Source: Oscillospiraceae bacterium (lineage in GTDB: Bacteria; Bacillota; Clostridia; Oscillospirales; Oscillospiraceae). From it: DNA of 55,667 bases. Location of the stretch: contig SVMG01000011.1 of NCBI GenBank assembly GCA_015067545.1, positions 1-55,667 of the forward strand. Direction: 5' to 3'. Made by a program: the position numbers and the translations under genes. This document shows, piece by piece, positions 52,593-55,667 of the stretch; within the stretch, counting starts at the first letter, position 1; the number at the start of each line of letters is the position of its first letter. Below the pieces are notes generated by a model, which was given only the letters and a program-made list of their open reading frames with translations, was not told the origin of the DNA and did no database searches.

Positions 52593-53063
52593 GTGCCCAG
52601 AAGAGGTAATGTTCCCAAGAGAGAGGTCCTTCCGGATCCTCAGTATAACTCCGTTCTGGTTACCAAGCTCGTAAACAGCATCATGCTGGATGGCAAGAAG
52701 GGTGTTGCCCAGAAAGTCGTCTATGGTGCATTTGAAATTGTCGAGAACAAGACCGGCAAGAACGGCCTGGAAGTGTTCCAGCAGGCTATGGAAAACATCA
52801 TGCCCGCAGTGGAGCTGAAGGCTCGCCGTGTTGGTGGTGCTACCTACCAGGTGCCCATCGAAGTTCGTGCTGACCGTCGTCAGACCCTGGGTCTGCGTTG
52901 GATCACCCTGTACAGCCGCAACCGCAGTGAGAACACCATGCGGGAGCGTCTGGCTGCTGAGATCATGGACGCCGCAAACAACACCGGCGCATCCGTGAAG
53001 AAGCGCGAAGATGTCCACAAGATGGCCGAAGCCAACAAGGCATTCGCCCATTTCCGTTGGTAA
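52593..53063 (+). CDS. rpsG: 30S ribosomal protein S7
   Basis: 156 residues, the standard length, if the GTG at 52593 is used (AAGGAGG 7 nt upstream, N-terminus [11 protein letters not shown]). The ATG at 52575 would add six residues and overlap that ribosome site. Family blocks [14 protein letters not shown] and [15 protein letters not shown] are clear. S7 nucleates the 30S head on 16S rRNA. Followed 18 nt later by fusA. Confidence 0.97.
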   Translation: MPRRGNVPKREVLPDPQYNSVLVTKLVNSIMLDGKKGVAQKVVYGAFEIVENKTGKNGLEVFQQAMENIMPAVELKARRVGGATYQVPIEVRADRRQTLGLRWITLYSRNRSENTMRERLAAEIMDAANNTGASVKKREDVHKMAEANKAFAHFRW

Positions 53064-53081
53064 TGAAGGAGAAACCAAAGA

Positions 53082-55160
53082 ATGGCTAGACAGTATTCTC
53101 TGGAAAATACCAGAAACTTTGGCATCATGGCTCACATCGATGCCGGTAAGACCACCACTTCCGAGCGTATTTTGTTCTACACCGGTAAGAATTACAAGAT
53201 CGGTGAGACCCATGACGGCTCTGCCACCATGGACTGGATGGCTCAGGAGCAGGAGCGTGGTATTACCATCACTTCCGCCGCAACCACCTGTTTCTGGAAG
53301 GGTTGCCGGCTGAACATCATCGACACCCCCGGCCACGTTGACTTCACCGTTGAAGTTGAGCGTTCCCTGCGTGTTTTGGACGGTGCTGTTACCGTTCTGT
53401 GCGCAAAGGGCGGCGTCGAGCCCCAGACCGAGACCGTTTGGCGTCAGGCCGACGAGTACAGAGTCCCCCGTATGATCTACGTCAACAAGATGGACATCAT
53501 GGGTGCGGACTTCTATCGCGTTCTGGAAATGATCGAAGAACGTTTGAAGTGCAACGCGGTTGCCATTCAGCTGCCCATCGGCTCCGAGGCTTTCTTCAAG
53601 GGCAACATCGACCTGGTCACCATGAAGGCAAATGTCTTCTATGATGACAAGGGTATCGACGTCCGTACCGAAGAGATCCCCGAGGATATGGTGGCTCTGG
53701 CTGAGGAGTACCGCGAAAAGCTGATGGACGCTGTCTCTTCCTTTGACGATGACATCGCTATGATGTATCTGGAGGGCGAGGAAGTGCCCGTTGAGATGAT
53801 CAAGGCAGTCATCCGTAAGGCTACCATCGACAACGAGATGGTTCCCGTTGTCTGCGGTACCTCTTATAAGAATAAGGGCGTGCAGCAGGTTCTGGATGCC
53901 GTTGTGGATTATATGCCCAGCCCCCTGGATAAGAAGGGTATCAAGGGCGTGAATCCCGAAACCGAGGAAGAGGACTTCCGTCCTGCCTCCGATGAGGCTC
54001 CTTTCTCCGCTCTGGCATTCAAGATCGCAACTGACCCCTACGTTGGTAAGCTCTGCTTCTTCCGTGTGTACTCCGGTACTCTGGAGAAGGGCACCTCCGT
54101 TCTGAACTGCACCAAGGGCACGAAGGAGCGTCTGGGCCGTATCCTGCAGATGCACGCCAACCACCGTGAGGATATCGACATGGTCTACGCCGGTGATATC
54201 GCTGCCGCTGTCGGTGTGAAGAACACCACCACCGGTGATACCCTGTGTGATGAAGATCATCCCATCGTTCTGGAATCCATGGTCTTCCCCGAGCCCGTTA
54301 TCGAGGTTGCGATCGAGCCCAAGACCAAGGCCGGCCAGGAAAAGATGGGTATCGCTCTGGCTAAGCTGGCTGAAGAAGACCCCACCTTCCGCACCTACAC
54401 CAACAAGGAAACCGGTCAGACCATCATCGCCGGCATGGGCGAGCTGCACCTGGAGATCATTGTTGACCGGTTGCTCCGTGAATTCAAGGTCGAAGCCAAC
54501 GTTGGCGCTCCCCAGGTTTCTTATAAGGAAACCATCCGCAAGGAAGTGGAGCAGGATACCAAGTATGCCCGTCAGTCCGGCGGTAAGGGTCAGTACGGTC
54601 ATGTTAAGATCCGCGTTGAGCCCAACGAGCCCGGCAAGGGTTACGAATTCGTCAATGCTGTTGTCGGCGGCGCTATTCCCAAGGAATATATCCCCGCTGT
54701 CGATGCCGGTATTCAGGGCGCTATGGAAGCCGGTGTTATGGCTGGCTACCCCGTCGTTGACGTGAAGGTCACCCTGTTCGACGGTTCTTACCACGAAGTC
54801 GACTCCTCTGAAATGGCATTTAAGATCGCCGGTTCCATGGCCTTCAAGGAGGCCTGCCGCAAGGCAAATCCTGTGATCCTGGAGCCTATCATGAAGGTTT
54901 CCGTCACTGTGCCTGATGAATACATGGGTACTGTGATCGGCGACATCACTGCCCGCCGCGGCAACATTCTGGGTCAGATCACCCGTACCGGTGCTGTCCA
55001 GGTGGATGCCAACGTGCCTCTGGCAGAGATGTTCGGCTATGCTACTGACCTGCGTTCCAAGACCCAGGGCCGTGGTAACTACGCTATGGAGCCCAGCCAC
55101 AATGCTGAGCTGCCCAAGTCCAAGACCGAGGAAATTGTAAAAACTCGCGCCAAGGGCTAA
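53082..55160 (+). CDS. fusA: Elongation factor G
   Basis: 692 residues. G1 [15 protein letters not shown]2/G3 [13 protein letters not shown] and [10 protein letters not shown]4 NKMD, and the domain IV blocks around [12 protein letters not shown] GTPase that drives translocation on the ribosome. Start ATG 53082 has AAGGAG upstream. Follows rpsG; the tuf gene comes 124 nt later behind its own promoter. Confidence 0.98.
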   Translation: MARQYSLENTRNFGIMAHIDAGKTTTSERILFYTGKNYKIGETHDGSATMDWMAQEQERGITITSAATTCFWKGCRLNIIDTPGHVDFTVEVERSLRVLDGAVTVLCAKGGVEPQTETVWRQADEYRVPRMIYVNKMDIMGADFYRVLEMIEERLKCNAVAIQLPIGSEAFFKGNIDLVTMKANVFYDDKGIDVRTEEIPEDMVALAEEYREKLMDAVSSFDDDIAMMYLEGEEVPVEMIKAVIRKATIDNEMVPVVCGTSYKNKGVQQVLDAVVDYMPSPLDKKGIKGVNPETEEEDFRPASDEAPFSALAFKIATDPYVGKLCFFRVYSGTLEKGTSVLNCTKGTKERLGRILQMHANHREDIDMVYAGDIAAAVGVKNTTTGDTLCDEDHPIVLESMVFPEPVIEVAIEPKTKAGQEKMGIALAKLAEEDPTFRTYTNKETGQTIIAGMGELHLEIIVDRLLREFKVEANVGAPQVSYKETIRKEVEQDTKYARQSGGKGQYGHVKIRVEPNEPGKGYEFVNAVVGGAIPKEYIPAVDAGIQGAMEAGVMAGYPVVDVKVTLFDGSYHEVDSSEMAFKIAGSMAFKEACRKANPVILEPIMKVSVTVPDEYMGTVIGDITARRGNILGQITRTGAVQVDANVPLAEMFGYATDLRSKTQGRGNYAMEPSHNAELPKSKTEEIVKTRAKG

Positions 55161-55172
55161 TTTCTAAAAATT

Positions 55173-55202
55173 TTGCTTGTGTTTCGGCACACTTTGTAGT
55201 AT
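55173..55202 (+). promoter_or_regulatory. Candidate promoter of tuf
   Basis: TTGCTT (55173-55178), 18 nt, TAGTAT (55197-55202). A small hairpin GTGTG-CAAAA-CACAC lies in the leader. Confidence 0.4.
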
Positions 55203-55284
55203 GATAACTATGATGTGTGCAAAACACACAAACCAGTTATTAAAAAACTAAAATATAATTTTCACACTAGGAGGATTTTTCAAA

Positions 55285-55667
55285 ATGGCAAAGCAGAAAT
55301 TTGAAAGAACCAAGCCTCACGTCAACATTGGTACTATCGGCCACGTTGACCACGGCAAGACCACTCTGACCGCTGCTATCACCAAGTACCTGTCCATGAA
55401 GGGCTACGCTGATTTCGAGGACTACGCTTCCATCGATAAGGCTCCCGAGGAGAAGGCTCGTGGTATCACGATCAACACCGCTCACGTTGAGTATCAGACC
55501 GACGCTCGTCACTATGCTCACGTTGACTGCCCCGGCCACGCCGACTATATCAAGAACATGATCACCGGTGCTGCTCAGATGGACGGCGCTATCCTGGTTA
55601 TCGCTTCTACCGACGGCCCCATGGCTCAGACCAAGGAGCACCTGCTGCTGGCTCGTCAGGTTGGCGT
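55285..55667 (+). CDS. tuf: Elongation factor Tu (3' truncated)
   Basis: The first 127 residues are in the window: [21 protein letters not shown]1 [11 protein letters not shown]2 [13 protein letters not shown]3 [13 protein letters not shown]-Tu delivers aminoacyl-tRNA to the ribosome as a GTP complex. Start ATG 55285 has AGGAGG upstream. The gene is cut by the window end, and the region near 115 ([16 protein letters not shown]) matches the pattern common in Ruminococcaceae. Confidence 0.97.
   Translation, partial: MAKQKFERTKPHVNIGTIGHVDHGKTTLTAAITKYLSMKGYADFEDYASIDKAPEEKARGITINTAHVEYQTDARHYAHVDCPGHADYIKNMITGAAQMDGAILVIASTDGPMAQTKEHLLLARQVG

Overview
The window is a low-GC-ancestry but GC-rich (about 55%) Gram-positive chromosome segment, most likely from an anaerobic gut Clostridium-type bacterium (Oscillospiraceae/Ruminococcaceae-like). 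Support comes from the T-box in front of cysS, strong AGGAGG ribosome-binding sites, a SpoIIQ-like sporulation protein, the rpoB-rpoC-L7Ae-rpsL-rpsG-fusA-tuf order, and dense families of small palindromic repeats of the sort common in gut Clostridia. Assignment below class is inference.

Layout. 1-1.0 kb: end of an iron/metal-type ABC ATPase gene and an FmdE-family gene. 1.0-1.54 kb: terminators and repeat elements. 1.5-5.2 kb: mscS (minus) divergent from a VanR/VanS-like two-component pair. 5.2-10.9 kb: a Cys-type T-box leader followed by the translationally coupled chain cysS-polA-rimI-tsaD. 11.2-13.7 kb: a GNAT gene, a split ThrE-like exporter pair and a CBM9-like gene. 13.9-18.7 kb: spoIIQ-like gene divergent from potA-potB-potCD (PotC fused to PotD). 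18.9-19.9 kb: an SdpR/SdpI-like autoregulated pair. 20.0-20.7 kb: tRNA-Asp facing tRNA-Gln and tRNA-Lys, with an unusual set of cloverleaf-like repeats built from copies of the tRNA 3' ends. 20.8-28.5 kb (minus): rodA-like gene, M18 aminopeptidase, a Sua5-CoaE fusion, lipase, tpiA, pgk, trmL. 28.8-32.1 kb: aspS and asnS. 32.1-33.6 kb (minus): zinc-type ArsR with an SGNH esterase. 33.7-37.9 kb: Cys-rich protein, MATE pump, NUDIX, a phosphoribosyltransferase-like gene with a possible attenuator leader, and a small AT-rich membrane protein. 38.1-41.5 kb (minus): two paralogous secreted lipoproteins. 41.6-55.7 kb: rpoB, rpoC, a small AT-rich accessory block, then L7Ae-rpsL-rpsG-fusA-tuf (tuf cut by the window end).

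Most of the window is core information processing (RNA polymerase, ribosomal proteins, elongation factors, four tRNA-related enzymes, three aminoacyl-tRNA synthetases, three tRNAs), glycolysis (pgk, tpiA) and polyamine uptake. Two steps of the t6A tRNA modification route are present at separate loci (tsaD at 9.9 kb, Sua5 domain at 24-25 kb).

The least ordinary signals are: (1) structured repeats downstream of both tRNA transcription units, each bounded by an inverted T-arm half and a fresh copy of that tRNA's own 3' end, with a related solo copy 19 kb away; (2) an accessory block inserted into the usually contiguous rpoC-rplGB junction and punctuated by three near-identical terminators; (3) a phosphoribosyltransferase-like gene with a non-canonical PRPP loop behind an attenuator-like leader; (4) a near-leaderless L7Ae transcript; and (5) a single Cys T-box apparently governing DNA polymerase I and t6A synthesis as well as cysS. 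No CRISPR array, phage, insertion sequence with a transposase, or origin was seen.
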